Shown piece by piece: positions 53,063-63,690 of a stretch of DNA of 64,000 nt. Positions within the stretch are counted from its first letter, which is position 1, and every line of letters starts with the position of its first letter. Where the stretch lies: assembly GCA_030323885.1 (NCBI GenBank), contig CM059203.1, forward strand, positions 5,332,001 through 5,396,000, written 5' to 3'. Both the position numbers and the translations under genes were made by a program. Origin of the DNA: Branchipolynoe longqiensis. Taxonomy: Eukaryota; Annelida; Polychaeta; Phyllodocida; Polynoidae. The notes under the pieces were generated by a model that ran no database searches, was not told the origin of the DNA, and saw only the letters and a program-made list of their open reading frames with translations.

Positions 53063-53232
53063 CACAGTAAAACATCTCTAATTCGACCCACCATGGGACT
53101 GACCTTAAATGGTCCATTTAGGGAGGTGGTCGGTTTAGGGAGTTTTTTAAAATTGCTACAATGGTGTTTGTTGTATAGGTGATCGTTTGGGACCCAAATA
53201 AAGCGATCGTTATAGGGGAGTGCTCGATATTC
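53063..53232. mobile_element. M3 mariner-like MITE, right-truncated
   Basis: CACAGTAAAACATCTCTAAT at left; stops inside the GGGGAGTGCTCGAT region. Confidence 0.7.
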
Positions 53233-53505
53233 ATTGTATACTTTAAAAAATAAAAGCATTTATGTAACTCATACCTCTTAATTGTTCATATTGACAAGTG
53301 CCAATTTGTTTTTTTGTCATTTTTAATGGCCAATATTATGAAAAAGTAATGAGGTGGTTACTCTGAAAAAAGAAATAGCCATGAAATATGTATAGTACTA
53401 ATACACAGTTCTGAAATACAAGTTCTTGTGTCCATTACTTTTTTGTTAATCGAGTGCTGCAATGTGGGTTTCATGCAAATTGCCAAAATATTATTCTTTT
53501 GGTCA

Positions 53506-53583
53506 AATCATCATCATCATTATGCTGTCGGTCGCGATGCGACAAAGACTGCTTTCATTACTTGACTGCCGCTCTCCATTTCG
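53506..53583 (-). mobile_element. LINE 3' end with (ATG)n tail, copy 2 (short)
   Basis: Last ~75 bp of the LINE at 30005-30270. Confidence 0.75.
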
Positions 53584-53962
53584 GGCGATGACCGAGCCGC
53601 TATGGTGTTTTGTGCGGTTGTACATTTCATGAAAGCTGCCTGCAAAAGTGTTGAAGTGCTGCTGGCTTTTGCAAGTTACCAGCGGCACTCTCTCGGGGAG
53701 CAAATAGAGGTTTCACACCGGCAAGAACATGTCCAGACAGGCGCAAAACTATTTGTCCCTGCAGTGGCTGGTCGGGAGATGTTGGGAGTTCCATACATCA
53801 ACCGCCCTTAATGATGCCACAGTGACATGGTTTTCTGTTTAGGGTTTGCTCCCTTAGCCTCCGGTTCTGTCAAGAACCTGTACCACAAGGCAGTGGTTTA
53901 CAACTCTGCAGGGCAGGGGCGTCAATCTCCCTGAGGTATTGCAATACCTGCATACCTGGTCA
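53584..53962 (+). repeat. Dispersed repeat R8, copy 2
   Basis: Plus-strand counterpart of 26455-26720. Ends near TATTGCAATACCTGCATACC. A 69-codon frame spans part of it but is not maintained in the other copy. Confidence 0.55.
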
Positions 53963-54221
53963 CATATAGGAGTATTAAAAGCCGTATAACTTTTGAAATA
54001 ATCATCCGGTTTTAATTAACGTTGTGTATTTTTACTTCTTCTGGTACAAGCTGCCAAACTGCATTAAAATGTAGTATTTTATATTGAGTTGCAAAAATGA
54101 GTTGGGATACCTACTACGACCAAACAAAATGGCGCCCTTCGCAAACATCTATGTCCATGGTTCTGTTGCTTTATGCTTTTACTTCTTTCACATTCCCATA
54201 ATGCTTCTGTATATATGTGAC

Positions 54222-54880
54222 GTTCTCTGTGGCGGAGTGGTTAGAGTGTCTGGCTTTTTTCTAGGTCAGACTCCTAATCTGAAGGTCGGTGGTTCGATTC
54301 CCCGTGACCCCAGCTCTGCCAATTTGGATTTCCACCACTATGTATAACTTAAAGCGTCATCAAAGGCCGGTTGCTCTCATACCATGTCTATGTGGTGTGG
54401 GAGGTTAAAAATCCCTTGGGTCGGTAAAAGTGTGACCAGACGGGATGGCCGAATGAGTTAGAGCGTCCGTCTCCCGTGCTGGTAGGTTGTGGGTTCGAGT
54501 CCCGGTCGAGTCAAACCAATGACTTTAAAATTGATACTTGTTGCTTCCTAGCCAGGCGCTCGGCATTATTAGGATAGGGCAAGGACTGGTGTGCTCAGTG
54601 TCAGGATAATGTGACTGAGTGGGATACCAGGTCATGGTGCCGGCGGCCTGGTTTCCCAGTGGGACAGCACTATAAAGTCGCCATGAGTGTGCACTGTCAC
54701 AAGTCGGTACCCGTCCTGATATGACCTTAGATGTTGCTAGGACGTAAAACAACAACAAACAAACAAAACGGTAAAAGTGTAGGCTCGGGCTTTCTATCGT
54801 CCAGCAGTGGAGTGGGGAAGACCAGTCGTCTGTGACTGGGATTTCCCCTGCTTGGGACAACTGATGTACCAATAACAACA
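54222..54880 (+). mobile_element. SINE-2 interrupted by SINE-1
   Basis: S2 head and body 54222-54433, S2 remainder 54781-54880. B-box GGTTCGATTCC. Confidence 0.92.
54434..54768 (+). mobile_element. SINE-1 nested in SINE-2, 12-bp TSD
   Basis: Full-length S1. CGGTAAAAGTGT occurs at 54422-54433 and 54769-54780. Confidence 0.95.
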
Positions 54881-54959
54881 ACAAAAAGAGAGACAAATAA
54901 GTGTTCACACTTCCTGTCTACCATTCGCTATATGGCTATATGATTTACTTATATGTTAT

Positions 54960-55740
54960 ATACATATATAATGTATATAGCAAATAATATATGTAATGTA
55001 GTGAACGCAGGCAACGAGGACAACAGAGGGCGGATACAGTATTTTATTCATGAACACAACCGTTATGTATATAATGAATTACCGTATCTGGCTGGGCAAA
55101 GGCGCCCTGCCGAGTTAACTAAGGTCAAAATAAATAATAATTTTAAAAAAACGGAGAAAACAGGTGGTCCAGGCAATGACCGGGGTGGAAGTGGGCCTGG
55201 TCAAGGCCCGGGAGGGGCGAGGCAGGGAGGCACCGGGGCGCCACCTGATGGATTCGAACCCAAGCGATAGTTTCTTATTCAACCAGTACTACCTAGCAAC
55301 ACCAGGGGGGGAGGGGTCACTGTGCTCCATCTACACCGGCATATCCAGGATATACGCGTGTATATATGTAATATATGATATATATTGTATATAACATATA
55401 TATATAATATACATATAAAAGGTGGGCTACGCCCTAGTAAGGAACAACAGAACGAGGAGTGGTGGGAAGCCTAGTATATTTAACCGAGGCCCTTGGCCGA
55501 GCAATAGATAGCCCTACCCGTAAAAGTTTTCAAATCAAGCTCATGTGACACCTGCGCAGGCCGAATGGCATATGACCCGGTGTGGGGTGAAGAAAAACTA
55601 TCCTGGAATGCACCGGAACGGCGTAAATGGCAGAACGGTCCGGTATTTGACGAAATAAAAGCATAATGAATAAATAATATAATAAATATATAATAAATAG
55701 CACAAGCCTACTCCGCCCATTTTATACTCATATAATTATT
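54960..55740. other. Unclassified flank with Ngaro-like hints and AT satellite
   Basis: 55035-55330 has a TATTTTATTCATGAAC word and a GC-rich segment with ATTCGAACCC, loosely like the B and A repeats of the 13.5-16.3 kb element. 55355-55425 is AT satellite. 55640-55760 shares words with 23270-23350 (CTCCGCCC..TTTTATA, ATATATCACATA). Confidence 0.35.
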
Positions 55741-55885
55741 TATATATCACATATAATATATATATAATATATATTTTATATATATACAATATGCAATACA
55801 TGATATATATATTGTATATAACATATATATAATATATATAATATGTAATATATGATATATATTATATATAGCATATATATATTCG
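55355..55885. repeat. AT-rich satellite, left block
   Basis: Interrupted units of TAATATATGATATATATTGT followed by ATATAACATATA (55355-55425 and 55740-55885), the same unit as 61540-62290. Confidence 0.75.
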
Positions 55886-56356
55886 ACAATTTTGTGGGTT
55901 AGAAGAACATTCTTTCAATGTTTTTAAATTGATTACGACCCTCCTAGCACGGCGAGGTACGGGCCATAGTATGCCTCTGAACCTGGGCCAACATTCCAGA
56001 GGCTGCCATAGCACAGTGGCAAAGCGCTAAAAACCAATTCGAGATCGGCAAAGTGCTTACCTTAGTCACTCGTGCTTACCTTATAGTACTGCTTATAGCA
56101 TTATTTTTATACTGCTCCTGTTTACATTTATTCTATTTCGATTTATAGTTTATTTATTTTATACTACCCACTTCAAATTTATTTTAGCTGTATTTTAGTA
56201 ATCACTTTACGGATTACTATTAGGCTTGCTTTTGCATCCATTGATTTCTTATTGTATTTATTTTATCTACCTATCGGCTGACTTTTCAAGTCACCTTCTC
56301 TTGACGCTATATGTCAGCAGGCGTTAGGTGCACTTGACGACACTGATACGAAATAT

Positions 56357-57346
56357 ATGCCGATTAACTACTGTGGCCCGTGCGGCTGTGGATACGCTGG
56401 CTCAGTGAACGACGCATGCGGCCGTGCCTCGATGCAAACAAGGCAGACTGCCCGTTCATCTGGGAGGCTGAGCAACATGGCAGAAAATCCAAAGCCGGCG
56501 AGGAAGGAAGACTCACCCTCAGCTTCATCGGTTGAGGAAGAAGCCCTGGAGGATGACGAAGTAGAAGAATGGGAGCGGGCAGTAACATGACGTATCCGTG
56601 CACTGGAGCGCAGGAAGCAGTTGGCGGAGCTGGAGTTGCAGGAGAGGGAGCTGGAGAGTGACATGGCCCGCCTGGCGATGAAGAAGAAGGGGGGCCGTTC
56701 CAGGAGTAGAAGGCGCAGCTCCTCAAGCGACCGCCATCATCGCCGACATCACAGGCATCACCGACGCTCACCGACTTCGAGCTCGTCATCCGGAAGATCG
56801 GCTAGCCGCGAGAGAAGACTTAGGAGTAAGTGGTCGATCCGGCGTTATCTTGAGGACCGTAAGGACTTGAAGAAACTTTCTCCATTCGAGCTCATCGAAT
56901 CGTCGTGCGGTTGGGTTTTGGATAAAAAAGACATTGACATGCAAGACTTGAGACGCGTGGTTAAGCATATCAAATATATCTCGGGTAGGGCTAAGTCGGG
57001 TCAGTTCCAGGACCGGGCACACGCTAGCTATGATCTGCCGATCCGGAAGTTAGCGACAACCGACGGATATGAGACCTTTGGTGCGGGAAATGCTGAAGTC
57101 GCACTTCAGTACTACGCATTTGAATACATGCGGGGGCACTGGTCCAAGGGGGGTTATGGCGGGGTAAAGAACTCCCATTCTAATACTAATACTAAGCAAC
57201 TTTTTTCTAAAGATGGGAAAAAGCCATGCTTTACCTATAATAAAGAAGAGGGTTGTACCAGAGACGACAAGACATGTAATTTCGGTCACTGGTGTTCTCG
57301 TTGTGGGAGTAGAACCCACATTAGGGCCAAGTGCCGCAAAGACTGA
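56357..57346 (+). pseudogene. Gag of the DIRS-like element (one in-frame stop)
   Basis: A single frame of 329 codons broken by TGA at 56588-56590; CGA to TGA is a likely single mutation. N-terminal acidic stretch (VEEEALEDDEVEEWE), coiled-coil-like LERRKQLAELELQEREL, an SR/His-rich basic segment (RSRSRRRSSSSDRHHRRHH), a globular middle (WSIRRYLEDRKDLKKLSPFE), and a C-terminal Cys/His cluster (CFTYNKEEGC, CNFGHWCSRCG, CRKD) typical of DIRS gag nucleic-acid binding. Confidence 0.8.
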
Positions 57347-57403
57347 ATTACTAGGGGCCGGGGCAGGGCTAGGAGGGGCCATCGCTTACAGTGTGCTGCG
57401 AAT

Positions 57404-58042
57404 TTGTGTGAACCCCTTCTAGATTGTGTGACTCCTGTCAATATAACAGCCGATTTGCCTGGTGAGTCTGGCAGTGATTCGGTTCCCTATAACAATGTTG
57501 TTTCTAATTGTATTGTTCCCGGAGTGGGTATGTGTCCCAGCGCGCTAATTGCGCGTCGCCATGCTGGCGCCCGTGACCTAATGTGTGCCAACACCCTTGA
57601 TACGGTTTGTACGAATCACCTTAACCACCACCAAGAGGGGGACCCGTGTGCCATCAGCAATGGTGTACCTAAGGGGCTTGCCGATGCGGAGGGCCACGGG
57701 ACAGGTGGGTCCCACCATGCGGGGGGGAACGAGGCCAAAAACTTAGTTGGGCACAACATAGCTGACATATTTCCCGGCTGGAGGGGGATAAATCGAGACT
57801 GGTTGACTCTCACCTGCTGCGAGAACGGCCTAATTGTCAGTGCCTCTGATAAGCTAGTTGGCTCTCGATGTTCTTTCCCCGTTACTACTGCATGCTTGGA
57901 CGCGACTTGTGCTTGCACTCACATGATTAGAGGGCATGCTGCCCAGTTTAAACCATGTCGCGTCTTTTGTGAATGTTTTGCCAAGGGTCAAGTAGACCCG
58001 AGACGCCAATTACATTTATTACGGTGCTATATTTGGTTTTAA
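57404..58042 (+). pseudogene. Linker frame leading into RT
   Basis: A 212-codon frame rich in Cys/His/Gly with FPGWRGINRDWLTLT. It runs to the start of RT, where a frameshift near 58025 moves the signal to a frame beginning GAIFGFKVINPSCTT. No independent function is recognised; probably the N-terminal part of the pol frame. Confidence 0.5.
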
Positions 58043-59520
58043 GGTAATTAACCCTTCTTGCACTACGACTTATAGTAGTCGTTATTCTAATCCTATGAAC
58101 CCTTTACATGAACGTTTTATCAGTAACAAGCTCAGGAGCGAGCTAAATTCTGGCTATATTGCTAGGGCGGATGGCCCACCCATTTGTGTTCATAATGTTT
58201 TTGCGATTCTTAAATCGTCGGGTGAGGGGTACCGTACTATTATAGGCTGTAGTAGGCCACTGGGCCGCTCAGTTAATAATTATGTACAGGAAGTCTAGAA
58301 AAAAAATTCTTACCAAGGAGTCGATGACTTAGTAAAAAATCATGATTCAGGGGGAATTTATTGCTACGATAGACATTAAAGACGCATATAGAGCTATCTG
58401 CATCCACCCGACTGATTCCCCGCGCCAGGCAATATGCTGGGACTTACGTCACGGCCCCAAAATTTTCTTTGACAATCGTTTATGTATGGGGCTGGCATCG
58501 AGCCCATATATATTTAATAGGATATCGGACTTTGTCATCCGCTGTGCCATCAGGGAGGGGGTCGGGAGAATAATAAACTACCTAGACGACTTTGCTGTGC
58601 TGGGTGAGAATTTTGCGGACTGTTTAGGCAACCAGCGCACCATTATGGCAATCCTTCGCCGGCTGGGTTTCTTCTTGAGCTATCCTAAGATTGGGACTCC
58701 ATCGCAATGTGCGAGATTCCTGGGAATAGAGATAGACACGGTGAAATTACAATTGAGACTACCGTGCTATAAAATTCTCAAACTAAGAAATGTCCTCTCT
58801 CTTTTTTTGAGCCGAAGGAAAGTGACCCGTAAGGAGTTGGAACACATGGGGGGCCGCTTGGCACACTGCTCTACAGTCGTCCGGGTTGGGCGCTCCTTCT
58901 CCACGAGAGTTTATGATGCTATCAGACAACTAAAGAAACCATACTACAAACTACGTATTACCAGCGAATTTCGCTCAGAAATATCTTGGTGGTTTAATTA
59001 TATTGATACTTTTAATGGCTATGCTAAGCTCTTGGGTTTACATGCCCCTTCAATTTCTGTCTATAGTGATGCTTCAGACTGGGGCTTCGGAGCAGCCCAC
59101 TCGGGGGACTGGTTGGTAGGGAGTTTCTTATGCGACTCAACCTTAGCGGGGGAGGTCGGCCACCCTTTTGCTGTGACTGATCAGGCCTGTTGTTAGGCCC
59201 ATATTAATCAAAAAGAAATGTGGGCTGTCATTGCTGCCGCCCGCAGGTGGTGCCACCGTGTTGTTTTCGTGACAGACAACAACACGGTGCGGGCAGCGCT
59301 AGCCACGGGCCGATGTATAAATAAACTCATAATGTGCTACATAAAGGAGCTTTTTTGGCTCTCAGTAACATTTAATTTTGATGTTAACTCGGCTTATGTT
59401 AGAAGTAAAAACAATATCGTCTGTGATGCGCTAAGTAGGTGGCGTGATCCCCCGAGCAAGGCTCGTATTGGAGCGGTAGACCAGCTGGCATGTATGTGTT
59501 GTGCCAACTTATTCATGTGA
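58025..59520 (+). pseudogene. Reverse transcriptase-RNase H of the DIRS-like element
   Basis: Segments in order: NPMNPLHERFISNKLRSEL and GYRTIIGCSRPLGRSVN; after a stop and an A-run frameshift (58299-58342) IATIDIKDAYRAICIH, FDNRLCMGLASSPYIFNR and catalytic YLDDF (58579-58593); connection region with FLGIEID; RNase H with SVYSDASDWGFGA, NQKEMWAV, TDNNTVRAAL and VRSKNNIVCDALSRW. A TAG at 59194-59196 interrupts RNase H in frame. Confidence 0.85.
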
Positions 59521-59524
59521 TCTA

Positions 59525-61059
59525 ACACCTTCTTTTGCAGACCTGGAGCTCCTGAGGAGGGGGGCCGGTGCCATGAGTGACCAATACTATGCTCCGAACT
59601 CTCGTGCAACACGCTCAATGCAGATTGGTCGTAATGCTCGCATTGCGTTTGATGCGAGGCGAGGAAGGACCCCCCCCCCTCCTCTACCCTCCTCCAGCCG
59701 TTGGCTTACGTAACCGCCCGCCTTCTCCTCTTATACCCGCCCCCACACCGCCTCTGGCCACTCGCCCTCCTGCCTCCACTCACTCCACTCCTCCTACCCT
59801 TTCTTCCCCACCCACCATCCCTATACACCAACTCTCCACCATAGGTTTGAGGGCTCCTCGGGTCCACCTCCCGGGCCCATCTACTAAGATTATCCTTGAC
59901 ACTTATATATCATGACTCTCATATAATAGACTTTATATCTCTCTTACTCATGATCCATTACTCTGATCCAACTGACATTCACATTTTGTGTATCATGACT
60001 TTCCCGCTTATGTTATACTTTACTACCTCTTACTCATGATATTACTCATTACATTGTTCCCAATTATCTTCCTTGACATATCTAAGTATTCCTGATTGAT
60101 CACTGTAATATCCTTGAATACTCCGGCACTTCAATAAAGTGCCCTTTTATCCACTCACGCCTTCTCGTCCTTCCTTGCCGCGCATCAGGAAATACCTCAG
60201 CTTTATAGATGAGTTCCGGGGCATCATATCGCCGGTGCCTTGCCCCCCCTCTCAGGTCGCCCTATATGTAGCTTGGCTATCACGTACGCTAAAATACTCT
60301 TCAATTGTAAATTATGTAAGTGCCCTTAATTTCTTCCTGAAGGCAGAGAATATTGACCCGATCGATTTTTCATGCCATCAGGTGAGAACGATTTTGGGAG
60401 GTGCTAAGCACGCACTGGGGTGCGCGGTTAAGCGTGCGGCCCCGCTATTACCCTCTGAGCTATTAAAAATGTTTTCCTTTATGTCCTTAAGCGAGGGCCA
60501 TGTGGCCACTCGCGCGGCCATATTACTTGGGTTTAGGGCTCTCCTCCGCAAATGTCAGATTACCGACTCTGAGTCCGTCCTCTTGCACTCAGATTTCTCT
60601 TTCCACGCCTGGGGAATGGTGGTCACCGTTCGGCGATCCAAGACAATTCAGTTTGCGGAGAGAGAGCTCCAGATACCGGTCGCGCGTGTGCCTAACACGG
60701 ACCTATGTGCTGTTTTTTGGGTCGAGAGGCATTTTGCCGAGGTAAAATTGGATTCGGGATCCCCCGCCTTTCAGGTCCCTCCGGGCTCTGGACGCTACAA
60801 ACCTCTTGATTACAGATCACTCCAGGCTACCATCAAACACTTTGCAGCGCTGGCCGGGTTTCCACAGGAGAATTTTTCCTGTCATTCACTAAGACGTGGG
60901 GGGTGTACCTATCTTGCCCTCCAGGGTGCTTCGATAGATGAAATTAGGGTAAGGGGGGACTGGGCGTCTGATGCCATATATACATACATCGCCCGCCCTC
61001 TGTCTGAGAGGATTGTCGCTGACATCCGTCTAGCCTCGAGCCTGGGGGAAGTAGAGTAA
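59525..61059 (+). pseudogene. Tyrosine recombinase of the DIRS-like element, split by a 560-bp insertion
   Basis: The N-terminal piece before the insert reads QYYAPNSRATRSMQI (ending at 59626). The rest resumes at 60187 with RKYLSFIDEFRG and continues open to 61059. Recombinase landmarks: LLGFRALLRKCQI (first Arg), CHSLRRGGCTYLALQGAS (His-x-x-Arg box), GDWASDAIYTYI (Trp and nucleophilic Tyr). Role: cuts and rejoins the circular cDNA during integration. Apart from the insert the frame looks intact. Confidence 0.85.
59627..60186 (-). mobile_element. Helentron-like non-autonomous element, copy 2
   Basis: 560 bp, same family as 52214-52724: minus-strand 5' end GATGCGCGGCAAGGAAGGAC, its inverted partner GTCCTTCCTCGCCTCGCATC inset about 24 bp from the 3' end, terminal palindrome AATGCGAGCATT, and no TSD (ATT | AGG rejoin in frame). 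A hairpin GGCACTT..AAAGTGCC with AATAAA in the loop lies at 60125-60143 on the plus strand. Confidence 0.62.
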
Positions 61060-61086
61060 GTTTGTCTGGGATGCTCCGATGGACGT

Positions 61087-61208
61087 GGCATTGTCAGCCC
61101 AGCCAGATACTCTCTATTATATATGTTTTACACCCATATTTATATATATACATTATTGTAATAAAGATTGTATCATCCACGCCGGTCTTCTTGTAATGCA
61201 TACTTACA
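61087..61208 (+). repeat. Split direct repeat B1
   Basis: Matches 61415-61537 almost base for base (GGCATTGTCAGCCCAGCCAG, GTAATAAAGATTGTATC). Contains an AATAAAG polyadenylation-type signal. Confidence 0.92.
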
Positions 61209-61414
61209 GCAAAGCATATACTACGTATATGCCGATGTAGGTATCGCATTGTGCTGCCCCTCGCGGCAGGGCCTGGAACTACCGCGTGGGGTCCCGGCTA
61301 AATCCGCTACTCGGCGCTGCTGTAGCGATATATATACACTGAGTGCGCGCCGGCTGCATCACTACGCCTTGTACACATCTCATACGAATTACTTTTATTT
61401 TTACTTGATCGGTA

Positions 61415-61537
61415 GGGCATTGTCAGCCCAGCCAGATACTCTCTATTATATATGTTTTACACCCATATTTATATATATAAGTTATTGTAATAAAGATTGT
61501 ATCATCCACGCCGGTCTTCTTGTAATGCGTACTTACA
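61415..61537 (+). repeat. Split direct repeat B2
   Basis: Second copy of B1. The 206 bp between them (61209-61414) is the A2 position in the Ngaro/PAT layout. Confidence 0.9.
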
Positions 61538-61539
61538 AA

Positions 61540-62290
61540 TATATAATGTCTATAGCAAACAATATATGTAACATATATTATATATATAACATATGTCTAA
61601 TATATATTTATAATATGTAATATTTTATATATATTGTATATAGCATATATATATATAATATGGATAGTGATACACCCGTTATCGCATGTAATAAGACCTG
61701 GAGTGGGTTGCACCCCCCCTCCCCGGGTGGGTACCAGCATGCACCTCTCCGCCTCCTATGTGGGGCCTCTCCTGCACTAGCTCTGAGGAATCTTGTTAAT
61801 ATATATATATAATATGTAATATATGATATATATTGTATATAAGATATATATTATATATATATATAATATGTAATATATGATATATATTGTATATAACATA
61901 TATTGTATATATGTAATATGTAATATATGATATATATTGTACATAACATATATTATATATATATAATATGTAATATATGATATATATTGTATATAACATA
62001 TATCATATATATATATGTAATATGTAATATATGATATATATTGTATATAACATATATATATAATATTAATATATGATATATGTTGTATATAACATATATA
62101 ATATATATGTAATATGTAATATTTATATATATTGTATATAACATATGTATATATAATATATATATAATATGTAATATATTATATATATATAATATATACA
62201 AAATTGATATGATGTGAGATATATATATATATAATATGTATAATATAATAGTATATTATATATATTATATATAATATATATACTATATAA
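61540..62290. repeat. AT-rich satellite, right block
   Basis: ~45-55-bp units built from TAATATATGATATATATTGT, ATATAACATATAT and TATAATATG. Open frames (Tyr/Ile-rich) are artefacts. Confidence 0.9.
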
Positions 62291-62512
62291 GACTCCTAGT
62301 TTGTGCGGCCAGTGAAATTCACTGGGTTTTCTTTTATGTGACCCTTTCTTTAAAATTTCTGTTGAATAAAAGGTGGGCAGGACTCGAAACTGATGCAACA
62401 AATGAAAGTTTGCCACAAAATAAGCTTGAAAAACAACCTCCACTCCCCCCCCCCCCCCCATTTAACCTCTCTCCAATTCCCCCACCCCCACCCACCCACA
62501 AAAGCCAATAAT

Positions 62513-62850
62513 GCTTGTTTGTATGTTTGTTGTTGATTTACGTCCTAGCAACATCCAAGGTCATATCAGGACGGGTACCGACTTGTGACAGTGTGCACTC
62601 ATGGCAACTTTATAGTGCTGCCCCACTGGAAGAGCAGGCTGCCAGCACCATGACCTGATATCCCACTCAGTCACATTATCCTGACACTGAGCTAACCAGT
62701 CCTTGTCCTATCCTAATAATGCCAAGTGCCAGGCTAGGAAGCGACAAGTATAAATTCTTAAGTCATCGGTTTGACTCGACCCGGGTTCGAACCCACGATC
62801 TACCAACACGGGAGACGGATGCTCTAACTCATTAGGCCATCCCGTCTGGA
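62513..62850 (-). mobile_element. SINE-1, complete
   Basis: Full S1, head GACGGGATGGCCTAATGAGT, B-box GGTTCGAACCC. 62291-62512 holds nothing recognisable besides a C-rich run. Confidence 0.88.
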
Positions 62851-63053
62851 CACAAATAATGCACAATGACATGTGAATTTGTCTGTATTAACAGATCCAT
62901 AATCAGGATCAATTTGGTCTCCTACAGCTGGTAGATATATAGGAGTATTTGGACAGCGATGTTTGTACGGAATTTGCCATTTAACATATGATACTTTATC
63001 AATATATTGGCACATTATGCAATATACATAATATATTCTAGCATAACACAATC

Positions 63054-63461
63054 TAGATAAAGTATTCACCCCGTACTTGCAGTACACGGGTGAATACCAA
63101 CCCTACATAAAACCTGTCTAAAATGTGGGGAAATGAAATGAGAGCCTAGATTTACAATCTAAGAAGCAATACTTATTCTTTATATATGTCTTCATATTTC
63201 CCCGCTACCTTTGAATTGAAAAATATATTAAAATATCTAGTTTAATAGAATTTAAAAGTGAAATCGAAGGCGTTCTATCACCGCCATATTGTCTTTTTGC
63301 ATTCTCTCCCATTTCACTAACTCTGTGCCGATAGAAGCACCCATTTGATATTGGAGGCAGGCAATTTACTTCCTGTTCCATACTAAAGCTATTTTCGCCA
63401 GTATTTAGACTACGTTGTCGTTCACCCGCGTACTACAAGTTCAGGGTGAATCTTTTATCTA
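63054..63461 (+). mobile_element. M6 MULE-like MITE, copy 3, 9-bp TSD
   Basis: 408 bp; TSD AACACAATC on both sides; long TIRs as in the other copies. Confidence 0.92.
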
Positions 63462-63531
63462 AACACAATCTTGCTATTTTAAATATGGTGTACTATTAAC
63501 TTTAGCTGATTGTTGATGTTGTGTGTCTAGG

Positions 63532-63690
63532 AATCATCATCATCATGCTGTCGGTCGCGATGCGACAAAGACTACTTTCAATACTTGACTGCCGCTCTCC
63601 ATTTAGCTCTCTGCTGTGAGAGTGATGTCCATGAGTCGGTCTTAATATCTCTCAGCTTCAGGTTTCTCTTGATGGTATCCTTGAACCGGA
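63532..63690 (-). mobile_element. LINE 3' end with (ATG)n tail, copy 3
   Basis: Colinear with 30005-30170. 5'-truncated at the GTATCCTTGAACCGGA region. Confidence 0.8.

Larger units (their letters stand above)
56357..61537 (+). mobile_element. DIRS-order (Ngaro/PAT-like) retroelement, decayed
   Basis: Plus-strand order: gag with zinc-knuckle-like tail, a linker frame, RT-RNase H, tyrosine recombinase, then B1 (61087-61208), A2 (61209-61414), B2 (61415-61537). The recombinase in place of an integrase and the repeated B segments place it in the DIRS order. An A1 copy was not found at the 5' side, so the left border is uncertain. Lesions: stops in gag and RNase H, frameshifts around RT, and a 560-bp insertion in the recombinase. 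Confidence 0.85.

Noticed and set aside
59627..60186. Spliceosomal intron or introner in the tyrosine recombinase
   Set aside because: GT..AG ends exist only with a frame-breaking splice, while exact removal at ATT|AGG restores the frame, and the same element sits in a non-genic SINE.
61796..62461. Tyr/Ile-rich open frames
   Set aside because: Produced by the AT-rich satellite; no start context and no conserved domain.
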